The translations under genes and the position numbers were made by a program. Source: JABMOW01 sp964409335 (lineage in GTDB: Bacteria > Fidelibacterota > Marinisomatia > SCGC-AAA003-L08 > JACNLC01). From it: a DNA stretch of 64,000 nucleotides. Location of the stretch: NCBI GenBank assembly GCA_964409335.1, contig CAYPCW010000007.1, positions 1 to 64,000 of the forward strand, written 5' to 3'. This document shows positions 15,876 to 25,367 of this stretch, piece by piece (the stretch's first letter is position 1; each line of letters begins with the position of its first letter). The notes under the pieces were generated by a model, which worked only from the letters and a program-made list of their open reading frames with translations, did no database searches and was not told the origin of the DNA.

Positions 15876-16778
15876 ATGACCGACACCCTCAGGGGGACGC
15901 TCTCAACGACGGCGTCCTTTTTCATTTGGGGGATGATTCCCATCTATTGGAAATTTCTGCAGAGTCTTCCCTCCACCCATGTGATGGCGCACCGGGTAAT
16001 CTGGTCGTTGGTGTTTGTAGTATCTATGTTATTTTTCCAGCAACGGTGGAGCGAGGTAAAAACGGCTTTAAGGAACCCGACCCTACGGTACACCCTGATG
16101 CTTACCGCATTTCTGATTGGCATAAACTGGCTGCTTTATATTTGGGCAGTGAATCATGACCATATCGTTGAAGCCAGTCTGGGTTATTTTATCAACCCGC
16201 TGTTTAATATGGTATTGGGAATCATTTTTTTAAAGGAAAAGCTTCACCGGTGGCAGTTTGTGTCTGTTGTTCTCGCCGTCATCGGGGTGATCTTTCTGAC
16301 CATTGAATTTCACAGGTTACCCTGGATCGCCCTGGCATTGGCATTTTCATTTGGATTTTACGGGTTACTCCGGAAAACAGCACAGGTACAGTCCGTGCCC
16401 GGCTTTTGTGTCGAATTGATGATTTTATTTCCCCTGGCATTGGGGTATCTGATCTGGTTTACCGGCGCGCCGGGTTTTTTCGGATCAGCGCGTGGAACTA
16501 TTTACGCATTGTTGTTAGGCTCTGGGGTGGTGACAGCAATTCCCATGTTATTATTTGCTCACGGCGCAAAACGTATTCCGTATATCACAGTGGGGTTTAT
16601 CCAGTACCTTGCCCCTACAGGACAGCTGCTTTCAGGGGTATTTCTGTTTAATGAGCCGTTCACGACATCCCATTTTATTTCATTCGGATGTATCTGGTCA
16701 GGACTGATTCTGTATTCGACCACCGTGGTATTTCAGTACCGGGGGCTAAAACCAAAGGCGGAATCAATAGCAATTTGA
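15876..16778 (+). CDS. rarD: RarD-like EamA transporter
   Basis: About 300 residues from the ATG at 15876; the frame is open from 15828, but family members begin just before the first helix. Ten hydrophobic helices form two EamA halves. The opening STTASFFIWGMIPIYWKFLQ is the RarD signature, with AHRVIWSLVFV and NWLLYIWAVNHDHIVEASLGYFINPL also typical. The family is a chloramphenicol-sensitive-type permease of unknown physiological substrate in the inner membrane. There is no strong Shine-Dalgarno at either candidate start. Confidence 0.9.
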   Translation: MTDTLRGTLSTTASFFIWGMIPIYWKFLQSLPSTHVMAHRVIWSLVFVVSMLFFQQRWSEVKTALRNPTLRYTLMLTAFLIGINWLLYIWAVNHDHIVEASLGYFINPLFNMVLGIIFLKEKLHRWQFVSVVLAVIGVIFLTIEFHRLPWIALALAFSFGFYGLLRKTAQVQSVPGFCVELMILFPLALGYLIWFTGAPGFFGSARGTIYALLLGSGVVTAIPMLLFAHGAKRIPYITVGFIQYLAPTGQLLSGVFLFNEPFTTSHFISFGCIWSGLILYSTTVVFQYRGLKPKAESIAI

Positions 16779-16883
16779 CAACACGTGAAGGATATCTGAT
16801 TTTCTCATGTAATAACCGGGTGGTAATCCGTTGAAAGGCTGGAACCGGAGGTTCTAAATTTGTGTAATTTATAAGGAGAGAAA

Positions 16884-17660
16884 ATGTCTGATTGGGCTGT
16901 TATTCTGGGTTCATCCAGTGGCTTTGGCGCAGCGACTGCCCGTGCTTTGGCGAAAAAGGGAATCCATATTTACGGCGTCCATCTGGATCGCCGTGCGGCA
17001 ATGGAACCGATTGACAAACTTATCGGAGAGTTGAAATCCGAAGGCGTACATGTTATATTCAACAATGTGAGCGCAACAGACGAACCCGCCAGGAAGCAGA
17101 TCGTCGCAGAATTATCAGGCATGGAAAATATCCGCGTTAAAATACTGATGCATTCACTGGCATTCGGTGCCTTAAAGCCGGTGATTGGGGAAGATTTGAT
17201 CCATTCCCTTACCCAGCGTCAGATTGAGATGACTTTGGATGTGATGGCCTGCAGCATTTTATACTGGGCACAGGATCTGTTTTATGCGGGTCTGCTGCAG
17301 AAAGGGAGTCAGATTTTTGGCATGACCAGTTCAGGAGGACACCGGCAGTGGCAAAGTTATGGCGCCGTGTCTGCAGCCAAAGCAGCCTTGGAATCCTACT
17401 GCCGTCAACTAGCGGTAGAATTATGCTCTCATGGGATCGCCAGTAATACGATTCAGGCGGGTGTTACCAATACGCCCGCACTTCGGAAAATTCCCGGGAG
17501 CGCTGACATGATCGACTATGCGGTCAAACTGAATCCGGGAGGACGACTGACTGTTCCTGATGACGTAGCGCAGACCATCGCCCTGCTGGGTCTATCTGAA
17601 AACAGCTGGCTTACCGGAAATACGATACGGGTGGATGGGGGTGAAGACATCATGGGGTGA
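16884..17660 (+). CDS. Short-chain dehydrogenase, enoyl-ACP-reductase type
   Basis: A 258-residue NAD(P)H-dependent SDR. The cofactor loop is GSSSGFGAATARAL at the N-terminus, and MHSLAFGALKP marks the end of the fourth strand. The catalytic region is SSGGHRQWQSYGAVSAAKAALES, with a Tyr-x6-Lys spacing that is typical of the FabI/FabL enoyl-ACP reductases rather than the Tyr-x3-Lys of classical SDRs. The C-terminus LTGNTIRVDGGEDIMG is standard. It probably reduces enoyl-ACP in fatty-acid synthesis, but another enoyl or keto substrate is possible. The start has AAGGAGAG. It is first in line before nadC with about 65 bases between. Confidence 0.82.
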   Translation: MSDWAVILGSSSGFGAATARALAKKGIHIYGVHLDRRAAMEPIDKLIGELKSEGVHVIFNNVSATDEPARKQIVAELSGMENIRVKILMHSLAFGALKPVIGEDLIHSLTQRQIEMTLDVMACSILYWAQDLFYAGLLQKGSQIFGMTSSGGHRQWQSYGAVSAAKAALESYCRQLAVELCSHGIASNTIQAGVTNTPALRKIPGSADMIDYAVKLNPGGRLTVPDDVAQTIALLGLSENSWLTGNTIRVDGGEDIMG

Positions 17661-17724
17661 AATATTCTCTGATCAGTTAAAAATTACCGGCAAAACGTTC
17701 AGAACCAAATGTTGTATATCATTG

Positions 17725-18567
17725 ATGAAAAATCAACGTGATCCCATCCAAATTATTCTGGAACAAGCCCTGGCGGAGGATCTGGGTGACGGTGATATTT
17801 CCTCCAATGCCACGGTACAGGAAGATCTATTATTATCCGGACGGATTATCGTTAAAGAAGCAGGAATCATTGCAGGGCTGTCGATTGCTGAAAAAGTATT
17901 TCGACTGACGGACGAGAGATCACATATGCACGCCATGATCAGGGAGGGATGTCCGGTAACCCCTCAGCAAATTGTGGCTGAAGTATCCGGTCCGGGGAGG
18001 GCGCTGTTGTCAGGAGAGAGAACCGCGTTGAACTTTTTGCAGAGGATGTCCGGTATCGCAACCCTCACGCGGCAATTCGTGGATCGGGTAAAACACACGA
18101 AAGCAGTAATTCTGGATACACGGAAGACAGCACCGGGACTTCGGTATTTTGATAAATTGGCAGTAAAAACCGGCGGAGGTGAAAATCATCGCTTCGGCCT
18201 GTTCGATATGGTGATGATCAAAAACAACCATATTACCGCTGCCGGTTCCGTTACCAATGCCGTATCAAGGGTGCTCGAGGCTGATCTTCGGGGTCGAAAG
18301 CTCATTGTTGAAATTAGAAATTTTCAGGAATTGCAGGAAGTGTTGACACTTAAAATTGATCGTATCCTTTTGGATAACATGTCTCTTGATGAGATAAAAA
18401 TAGCCGTCAGTGAGATAAACGGAAAATATCCCGTTGAGGTATCAGGTAATGTAAATCTGGACAATGTCGCAGCCATTGCAGAGACCGGCGTAGATTACAT
18501 TTCCATTGGCAGAATTACCCATTCGGTGAGAGCCATGGATATCAGCTTAATAATATTCAAACCATAG
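17725..18567 (+). CDS. nadC: Nicotinate-nucleotide pyrophosphorylase (carboxylating)
   Basis: About 280 residues from the ATG at 17725; the frame is open to 17635, but that would overlap the SDR gene. It converts quinolinate and PRPP to nicotinate mononucleotide in de novo NAD synthesis. Recognised segments are LAEDLGDGDISSNA near the N-terminus, SGERTALNFLQRMSGIAT, LDTRKTAPGLRYFDKLAVKTGGGENHRFGLFDMVMIKNNH, and the C-terminal EVSGNVNLDNVA with YISIGRITHSV. All are canonical for QAPRTase. It is followed at 11 bases by nadA, forming a nadC-nadA-nadB operon. The Shine-Dalgarno before this ATG is weak. Confidence 0.95.
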   Translation: MKNQRDPIQIILEQALAEDLGDGDISSNATVQEDLLLSGRIIVKEAGIIAGLSIAEKVFRLTDERSHMHAMIREGCPVTPQQIVAEVSGPGRALLSGERTALNFLQRMSGIATLTRQFVDRVKHTKAVILDTRKTAPGLRYFDKLAVKTGGGENHRFGLFDMVMIKNNHITAAGSVTNAVSRVLEADLRGRKLIVEIRNFQELQEVLTLKIDRILLDNMSLDEIKIAVSEINGKYPVEVSGNVNLDNVAAIAETGVDYISIGRITHSVRAMDISLIIFKP

Positions 18568-18578
18568 CAAAGGATAAT

Positions 18579-19622
18579 ATGCAGGATTACCGGGATTTAT
18601 ATTCGGATATGGCTACAAAATTGAACGGGATCATCCCGGACATCGAACTGAAATATAAAGCGGAGCTGGTGGCAGAGATAAGACAGTTGAAACAGGAAAA
18701 AAACATGGTCATCCTGGGTCATAACTACATGGAGCCGGCCCTGTTCCATTTTGTACCTGACTATACCGGAGATTCATTGGAGATCAGTCGGAGGGCTGCT
18801 CAGGCCGATGCTGATATTATCGTATTTTGCGGTGTTAAGTTTATGGCCGAGACCGCCAAAATCCTGAATCCTGAAAAAACAGTTTTACTGCCTGCGCGCA
18901 AGGCAGGGTGTTCACTCGCCGAAAGCATTAGCGCTGATGATGTACGCCGGCTTAGGTCAATGTACCCGGGTGTACCGGTAGTTACCTATATTAATACGTA
19001 TGCGGACGTGAAAGCTGAAAGTGATATCTGTTGTACTTCTGGCAATGCGGCAGCCGTCGTAGAATCCCTGGGTGTGGATACCGTTATCTTTATCCCCGAT
19101 GAATACCTGGCAAAAAATGTGGCTCATGAAACCGGGAAACATATCATTTTTCCATCCTTGCAGGATACCACAGCGCAAAAAGAACGGACTGATATTGATG
19201 TTCAGTTTATAGGCTGGCGAGGCAGATGTGAAGTTCACGAGTTGTTTTCAGTAGAAGATATCGGAAATATCCGCAGGCAGTTTCCGGATACAGTGATATT
19301 ATCTCATCCCGAATGCAGCCCGGAGGTGGTTCAGGCTTCAGATTTCACCGGGAGTACCTCGGCGATGATCAAATTCGTGGAACAGTCCGGTGTCTCACGC
19401 TATCTTTTGTTAACAGAATGCAGTATGGCAGACAATATCGCCGTGGCTCATCCTGAAAAAGAATTACTTCGGCTATGCAGCATCAGATGTGCTCATATGA
19501 ACGAGATCACGCTGGAAGAGACCAGAGACGCGATAAAATTTGAAAGATATGTCGTCGAAGTGCCTGAAAATATCCGCATCAGGGCAGCGGCGGCAGTACA
19601 GCGTATGATCGCCATTGGATGA
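18579..19622 (+). CDS. nadA: Quinolinate synthase
   Basis: A 347-residue [4Fe-4S] enzyme that condenses iminoaspartate with dihydroxyacetone phosphate to quinolinate. The characteristic start region is ILGHNYMEPALFHFVPDYTGDSLEISR. Likely cluster cysteines are Cys111 (KAGCSLAES), Cys217 (GRCEVH) and Cys304 (RCAHMNEITLE), matching the E. coli-type spacing and length. AAAGGATAAT lies just before the ATG. The stop overlaps the nadB start by four bases (ATGA), which implies translational coupling and supply of unstable iminoaspartate from NadB. Confidence 0.97.
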   Translation: MQDYRDLYSDMATKLNGIIPDIELKYKAELVAEIRQLKQEKNMVILGHNYMEPALFHFVPDYTGDSLEISRRAAQADADIIVFCGVKFMAETAKILNPEKTVLLPARKAGCSLAESISADDVRRLRSMYPGVPVVTYINTYADVKAESDICCTSGNAAAVVESLGVDTVIFIPDEYLAKNVAHETGKHIIFPSLQDTTAQKERTDIDVQFIGWRGRCEVHELFSVEDIGNIRRQFPDTVILSHPECSPEVVQASDFTGSTSAMIKFVEQSGVSRYLLLTECSMADNIAVAHPEKELLRLCSIRCAHMNEITLEETRDAIKFERYVVEVPENIRIRAAAAVQRMIAIG

Positions 19623-21202
19623 TCAATGTGAGTGAATGCCTGCAAACGGACGTATTGATCATAGGATGCGGAATCGCCGGAAGTATCGCAGCGCTGCAAC
19701 TGGCAGATGAGCATATCCCGGTAACCGTAATCACGCGGGAGTATGAACCGGAAGAATCCAACACTTTTTATGCTCAGGGTGGGATCATATTTCGGGGGCA
19801 GGAGGATACTTCTGCTCTTCTGAGGAAGGACATTCTTAATGCCGGCGCAGGGTACTGTAACCCGGCGGCGGTGGATGTGCTTATTGAATCTGGTCCCGGA
19901 CTGGTAAAAGAGTTATTGATCGAAAAATACGGTGTAGGATTTGACAGGGAAAAATCCAAGGAACTTTCTATAGTACGGGAGGGGGGACATTCCATCCCGC
20001 GAATTATCCACTCTGCGGATGTTACCGGCAAACTGATCGAGCAGACCCTGATCAACAGATTGAAAACTCATCCCGGTATCACACTTCTGACGAGTCATAC
20101 AGCCATCGACCTTCTGACACCTGCACACCATTCCACAAACCGGCTTTCAATATATGAACCACATTCATGCGTAGGCGCCTATATTCTGGATCGGAGCCAA
20201 AACCGGGTGATCCGGTGTCTTTCTAAAATGGTAATAATGGCATCAGGCGGACTGGGTCAGATCTACCTTCGAACAACAAATCCCGCGGGCGCCAGAGGGG
20301 ATGGTATTGCGATGGCATACCGGGCCGGCGCCAGAGTCATCAATAACGAATTTATTCAATTTCATCCCACCGCGTTTTTCCGGCGGAACACACCTTTATT
20401 TTTAATCACCGAATCCATTCGGGGCGCAGGTGCAAAGCTGGTGCATGCAAATGGTGAACCTTTTATGCAGAGGTATGACGAACAATGGAAAGATCTTGCC
20501 CCCCGGGATGTGGTGGCGCGAAGTATCCATGAAGAGATGCTTCTAAAAGATGTTCCCAATGTTTATCTTGATATTGCCGGTTACATTCCAGAATCGAAGA
20601 TCCGAAGCGAATTCCCCGGTATCTGTCTGAATTGTTTGAAATATGGAATAGATATAACGAAGGAATTGGTACCGGTTGTACCGGCTGCTCATTACAATTG
20701 CGGCGGTATCTGGGTGGATATTAACGGACAAACTACCGTTAATCATTTATATGCCATTGGGGAAGTTTCATGCACGGGTGTCCATGGCGCCAACCGCCTT
20801 GCCAGCACATCTCTACTGGAAGGACTCGTGTGGGCTTATCGGACGGCGCGTCATATTTCGTCCCGTTCAATCACAAGTCAACCCCATCCCTCCCCATCAG
20901 AAATTCCACCGTGGCATGAAGACAGCCTGGAAATACCCGACCCCGCATTGATCAGTCAGGATCTAAGTTATATCAAGAACATCATGTGGAATTATGTGGG
21001 ATTGGCACGTACTACCAACCGGCTGGAACGGGCGTTAAGGGAATTACGGAATTTGGAAACTGAAATCGAAATATTCTACCGGATGTCCATGGTTACAGAT
21101 AGCCTGATCGGATTACGCAATGGTGTGCGGACTTCCATTATCGTTGCCTTAGCCGCCTGGGAGAATAAAAACAGTATTGGTTGTCATTTCCGACAGGATT
21201 GA
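19619..21202 (+). CDS. nadB: L-aspartate oxidase
   Basis: A 527-residue flavoprotein that oxidises L-aspartate to iminoaspartate for NadA. The FAD-binding start is DVLIIGCGIAGSIAALQLA, followed by ESNTFYAQGGI, the catalytic-domain signature NEFIQFHPTAF, GGIWVDINGQTTVNHLYAIGEVSCTGVHGANRLASTSLLEGLVW and a C-terminal helical domain with GLARTTNRLERALREL. The length is normal. It closes the nadCAB operon and is followed immediately by an intrinsic terminator. Oxygen or fumarate could be the electron acceptor; the sequence does not decide. Confidence 0.97.
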   Translation: MINVSECLQTDVLIIGCGIAGSIAALQLADEHIPVTVITREYEPEESNTFYAQGGIIFRGQEDTSALLRKDILNAGAGYCNPAAVDVLIESGPGLVKELLIEKYGVGFDREKSKELSIVREGGHSIPRIIHSADVTGKLIEQTLINRLKTHPGITLLTSHTAIDLLTPAHHSTNRLSIYEPHSCVGAYILDRSQNRVIRCLSKMVIMASGGLGQIYLRTTNPAGARGDGIAMAYRAGARVINNEFIQFHPTAFFRRNTPLFLITESIRGAGAKLVHANGEPFMQRYDEQWKDLAPRDVVARSIHEEMLLKDVPNVYLDIAGYIPESKIRSEFPGICLNCLKYGIDITKELVPVVPAAHYNCGGIWVDINGQTTVNHLYAIGEVSCTGVHGANRLASTSLLEGLVWAYRTARHISSRSITSQPHPSPSEIPPWHEDSLEIPDPALISQDLSYIKNIMWNYVGLARTTNRLERALRELRNLETEIEIFYRMSMVTDSLIGLRNGVRTSIIVALAAWENKNSIGCHFRQD

Positions 21203-21205
21203 CAA

Positions 21206-21239
21206 TAAAAAAAGCCCGGCAACTGCCGGGCTTTTTTTA
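21206..21239. terminator. Bidirectional intrinsic terminator
   Basis: An AAAAAAAGCCCGGC / GCCGGGCTTTTTTT hairpin between nadB and the convergent TonB-dependent receptor gene, with A/T tracts on both flanks. Confidence 0.93.
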
Positions 21240-21263
21240 TGTTCCTTTTTATAAAGGATCGAT

Positions 21264-24089
21264 TTAAAAATCGAAGTTTAAACCTATATTGAATGACCGG
21301 GGAGTACCCAAAAAGACTTCAGCGTCGTCAGCCTTATGGTTTTTGCCGTCGTCGGCGGGGTCGTCGGGGTCGGCGTCGCCGGTATATGCGTTATAATTAC
21401 TGTTATCCGTGGCATCCTGAATATAGGTTTCATCCAGGGCATTAAAGATATGGAAGAATGCCTGAACTTTTACATTCCCCAGGTCAACCGGCAGGTTGTA
21501 ATATCCGTGAAGGTCGATTTTCATATAGCTGGGGGTTTTCCAGTTTTGATCTCTGTCAGCAATTTCAACCCCGTCATCGTAGGTGACTTCACGGTTTTCA
21601 GGTTCCCAGTTGGCGTAGTGATTGCTATAGATGTTCAAAACACCCTGAAGGGTCAGGCCATCCACAGGGAATACGGAAGCGGATAAGGCGACAATCGTCT
21701 GGGGCATATCACCTACTTTCAATCCATTGACTGCATATTTATAATCTTCGCTGGCACCGGTTTCATAGTTCTTATAGGTTCCGAAAGCATCATCTGTGAA
21801 TTTCCAGTTGCCTATAGAGAGTGCGGCATCCAGGCGAACCATGTCCATAGGTTGATATGCGGCTTCGATTTCAAATCCGTTGTGTTGTTGATTTAATCCG
21901 GTTAGGAAGATAATGTCGGAATCACCACTGGATCCGGCGCCGGTATTTACGGTCCGGGTTAGTGTCCGGTTTTCCCATGTGGTGAAGTACGCATTGATCT
22001 TTGCGGACAGTATACCATTCATTGCACGGTAATTCAACCCGAATTCAGTGCTGATGAATTTTTCATTTTTGGGATTTGTGGAAACAGTCGCATTGATGTC
22101 ATCAATCGCATTATCAAAAATTGGCACTTTTTCAACGTTCCCGAAGTTCCCGAAAATGTCAACTTCATCATTCAGACGATATAATCCGCCACCTTTATAC
22201 TGAATGCTGGTGAACCAGTCAGACAGTAGTAACAATTCACCTTTATCCGTGGCGAGCGAACCAGAATAGTTCATGGCTTTTTTGAAATGGTCAACCAGAC
22301 TGTATTGAATCATGGAGTACCCTCCCATTCCATACAGAGAATACATATCTGTTTTGTATTCTGCCTGCCCAAAGAAACCTAACCAATCGACGGTATTCGT
22401 ATTAAAATAATTGATATTATCCCCACGGATTACTTTTGCATCGTCAGCGCTTTCGTCAAATTCGTTGTACAATTTACTATAAGAAGCTGATGCCGTATTA
22501 TATTTTCCATTCACTGCATAGTCTCCGCCAAGAAGGTCTCTAACCTCACGGGTATGTTCAATTTCAGCCGTTCGCCAATCTATGCCTGCCTGAAATTTTA
22601 ACTCATTGCTGTAGTCATAATTTATTTTTGAGATAGCGCCCAAGGTCCACTGGCGATTAATACTGTTCCGTAAGAAACCCACAGACTGTCCTGCTTCTTT
22701 TGGATTACCATACCGGTTCAATGTGTCCATATTCGTTGCAATTGTTGCATTCCAGTTCGCCCTTCTGGAGGGACCACTATAATCCCATTGCATGTCAGCG
22801 AATGTTCCGGTACCGCCTCCTGAGCCCCCGGAGAAATAGAAGATGGAGGATAGACGGGTCTTCTCATCCAGCGTCCAGTACCAGTTCAGATTCACCTGAG
22901 GTTTGTGGAAGTAATTTTCGATCTCGTTCAGATAATTGGGATTATGCCGACTTTTCATATTTTTACCGTACATGTAGAAATATTCCTGACCATTATAATC
23001 CGGATCGATCACATTCCAGTTTTCATTGTAGAGCTGACCAGAGCTGGACTGAGTGTATGCATCAATACCACCAGGATCATAGTCGCTCAGGCTTCGTGCG
23101 TAAGAGCTGTCATAAGCAGCAATATTTTGCTTATATCGATTCTGCCCGTGACGTTGGGGTGCGCCCAGGGCATATAATTCAAAACGGTGCTTTTCACTGT
23201 GTGCATAGCTGGCGCCCAGGTAATATGCCCATGCATCCGTCCATGTTTTATCGATGATACCGTCGCCCACTTTTCGGACGACCGTTCCGCTGAAAGCCCA
23301 TTTGTCACCTATTAAACCCGAATGGTATGACAGAGTAGATTTTGTGAAATTACCTTCGCCGACTTCCTGCTTGAACTTCCCCCCCCGATCATGTCCTGAA
23401 GGGTCGGTGATAATATTCATTGTACCCCCGATTGAGGGCGTTGCCAGATTAACAGCGCTTAACCCTCTTTGCATCTGGATAGAGGATGTAGCGTCCGCCA
23501 CACCATCCCAGTTGGACCAATAGACCCAGCCGTTTTCCATATCATTTACGGGTACACCATTGATCATAATTGCCACGTTTCGTTGATTAAATCCACGGAC
23601 ATTTACTCTTGCATCACCGGCGCCACCCCCCTGGAGGGTTGCGTATACACTCGGTGTCGTGTTCAGTATCATGGGAATATCCTGTGAACCCAGTCTTAAC
23701 TCAATATCAGACTTTTCTATGTTACTGTACGCAACAGGAGTCGTTCGGGTTGCACGGGATGCAAGAACTTCCAGCGCATTCAGATGTAGGGCTGATGAAG
23801 ATAACTCAAAGGTCAGGTTAACCATTCCACTAACCGTAACGGTTTTACTCATTTTTTTATAACCGATCATAGATGCAGTTATGGTAACTGTTCCATTGGG
23901 AACATTGGTGATGTGATACATTCCGTTTGCATCAGCAGCAGCGCCGAGACCGGTGCCATCCACCATGACGTTTGCGCCTGCCAATTCTTTTCCGGATGAT
24001 GCATCTGTCACTTTACCGGTAATAGTACCGGCAAACAGACCTGTCATGACAAGGGCAACAACCAGAATTTTATTTAGGAATTTGTTCAT
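21264..24089 (-). CDS. TonB-dependent receptor with CarboxypepD_reg-like domain
   Basis: A 941-residue outer-membrane receptor. A signal peptide (about 1-19) precedes a carboxypeptidase-regulatory-like domain (about 20-105, GTITGKVTDASSGKELAGANV). Next is a plug domain (about 110-230; DIPMILNTTPSVYATLQGGG, VNVRGFNQRNVAIMINGVPVND). The rest is a 22-strand-type barrel ending in NIGLNFDF with a terminal Phe. It should import a large ligand such as a siderophore, cobalamin, peptide or glycan using TonB energy. No SusD partner or ligand-specific gene is adjacent, so the substrate is unknown. GGAGG lies just before the ATG at 24089. A G8 run inside the coding strand lies at 23379-23386. Confidence 0.95.
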   Translation of the reverse strand: MNKFLNKILVVALVMTGLFAGTITGKVTDASSGKELAGANVMVDGTGLGAAADANGMYHITNVPNGTVTITASMIGYKKMSKTVTVSGMVNLTFELSSSALHLNALEVLASRATRTTPVAYSNIEKSDIELRLGSQDIPMILNTTPSVYATLQGGGAGDARVNVRGFNQRNVAIMINGVPVNDMENGWVYWSNWDGVADATSSIQMQRGLSAVNLATPSIGGTMNIITDPSGHDRGGKFKQEVGEGNFTKSTLSYHSGLIGDKWAFSGTVVRKVGDGIIDKTWTDAWAYYLGASYAHSEKHRFELYALGAPQRHGQNRYKQNIAAYDSSYARSLSDYDPGGIDAYTQSSSGQLYNENWNVIDPDYNGQEYFYMYGKNMKSRHNPNYLNEIENYFHKPQVNLNWYWTLDEKTRLSSIFYFSGGSGGGTGTFADMQWDYSGPSRRANWNATIATNMDTLNRYGNPKEAGQSVGFLRNSINRQWTLGAISKINYDYSNELKFQAGIDWRTAEIEHTREVRDLLGGDYAVNGKYNTASASYSKLYNEFDESADDAKVIRGDNINYFNTNTVDWLGFFGQAEYKTDMYSLYGMGGYSMIQYSLVDHFKKAMNYSGSLATDKGELLLLSDWFTSIQYKGGGLYRLNDEVDIFGNFGNVEKVPIFDNAIDDINATVSTNPKNEKFISTEFGLNYRAMNGILSAKINAYFTTWENRTLTRTVNTGAGSSGDSDIIFLTGLNQQHNGFEIEAAYQPMDMVRLDAALSIGNWKFTDDAFGTYKNYETGASEDYKYAVNGLKVGDMPQTIVALSASVFPVDGLTLQGVLNIYSNHYANWEPENREVTYDDGVEIADRDQNWKTPSYMKIDLHGYYNLPVDLGNVKVQAFFHIFNALDETYIQDATDNSNYNAYTGDADPDDPADDGKNHKADDAEVFLGTPRSFNIGLNFDF

Positions 24090-24523
24090 TTATCTCCTCC
24101 GATGTTATTTAGTTGAATTGAAAATTGTTGAGATGAGAGTAGGATTTTGAAAATAATCTTCCCGCATTTGTTACATTTTATCACAAAATCCGTCATGATT
24201 ATCATGTGTGAAATTATCGGTTTCTATCGTAAACCTGCAAAGAAATATTTATAATTGGAAAATCTTATCCGGTCTGTTTTTTATTTATCAGTTTTATCAT
24301 AAAAAGTTTTGTTTTTAACATTTTATTTCAGACTTAAAAGATGACTCTGTCTTAATTCAAGCTCCTGAAATCCGACCGATTATATTTTTTATGTTCAGAC
24401 CGGATAAATATTTTAACTTATTTTTCAGATTACCGAATTTTAGACATTTCTTTCTCTGAATCACCTTTGGAAATACGGGATAAACCCGGGTTAAAAAGTC
24501 CTCGCCGGGGATGTCCTGAGTGA
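24090..24523. other. AT-rich intergenic region upstream of the TonB receptor
   Basis: No supportable gene is seen here. The stretch holds the leader and promoter of the TonB receptor gene (read leftwards). It also holds a 12-base inverted repeat, TTATCCGGTCTG at 24265-24276 and CAGACCGGATAA at 24396-24407, separated by 119 bases. A weak minus-strand frame near 24357-24602 has no family features and overlaps the ubiA end. Confidence 0.6.
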
Positions 24524-25360
24524 TTAATACAGCTTGATACTCCAAATGACCGCCAGGCCCGTTAACGTACAGAATTTTAAAACCATCGATACGGTACTGC
24601 ACCGCAATGCAGTCATTTTTTTAGATAACCACCCCAGACTCAACAGGAGTGGTAATTCAACGCCGCAAACTAATAATCCATAGTAGACGTACCCAAACCT
24701 GCCCATGAAATACGGAACAACAGCATACATGCACAGAATAACGGTGGCCGCGATCAGGACATAATAGGACGTTACCATTCCGTATCTCACGGGAAAGGTT
24801 TTGATCCTCAGCTTTCCATCACCGGCGATATCCTCCATATCTTTCACCAGTTCACGGATAAATGTCAAACCAAAGGCGAGTCCGGCGGGGAACCACATCT
24901 TGTCTGCCCGTCCCATGAGGGCAATCTCTGAGAAAATAAAAACAGTTCCCAGCAAAGCGGCGACGACGGCATTCCCAGTCAGGGGAATTTTTTTGAATAT
25001 TGGAGTATATAATAATAGTGTCGGCAAGATTACTATCAACGCCAGGTTCCGCGCTGCCGGGTTTAGCCACAGGCAACCGCATCCGCCAAGGAGAAAAAGT
25101 ACCGTTGCATAACCGATGGCCGCGGACCGTGAGATCCTCCCCGATACCATTGGGCGCTCCGGACGATTAATTTTATCGATGGGCAGATCGAAAATATCAT
25201 TCATGATATTCCCGGCGGCGGTGAAGGCGGCGATCACCCCGCCTGCCATGATTAGCGTCAGGGTGATTGAAAGCCGGTGGATGATATCGGCGGTGATCAA
25301 CAGGGAAAAGACCGCGAAGGTCACATTTAATGGCCGGATAATGATCCAATAGGCGCGCAT
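24524..25360 (-). CDS. UbiA-family prenyltransferase
   Basis: A 278-residue polytopic membrane enzyme. The two Mg2+-prenyl-diphosphate motifs are present: NDIFDLPIDKINRPERP (around residues 52-68) and KDMEDIAGD (around 175-183), separated by hydrophobic helices. The pattern IIRPLNVTFAVFSLL at the N-terminus resembles geranylgeranylglycerol-phosphate or (S)-2,3-di-O-geranylgeranylglyceryl-phosphate-type and homogentisate-type UbiA members. The aromatic or glycerol acceptor is not clear. It starts eight bases after prmC's stop, so it is the last gene in the rpmE-prfA-prmC direction. Confidence 0.92.
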   Translation of the reverse strand: MRAYWIIIRPLNVTFAVFSLLITADIIHRLSITLTLIMAGGVIAAFTAAGNIMNDIFDLPIDKINRPERPMVSGRISRSAAIGYATVLFLLGGCGCLWLNPAARNLALIVILPTLLLYTPIFKKIPLTGNAVVAALLGTVFIFSEIALMGRADKMWFPAGLAFGLTFIRELVKDMEDIAGDGKLRIKTFPVRYGMVTSYYVLIAATVILCMYAVVPYFMGRFGYVYYGLLVCGVELPLLLSLGWLSKKMTALRCSTVSMVLKFCTLTGLAVIWSIKLY

Positions 25361-25367
25361 CTGGCAG

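Noticed and set aside
23379..23386. G8 tract in the TonB receptor gene as a phase-variation switch
   Set aside because: An equal G8 run occurs in purA (near 41066), a housekeeping gene, so runs of this length are not special here. The TonB frame is intact.
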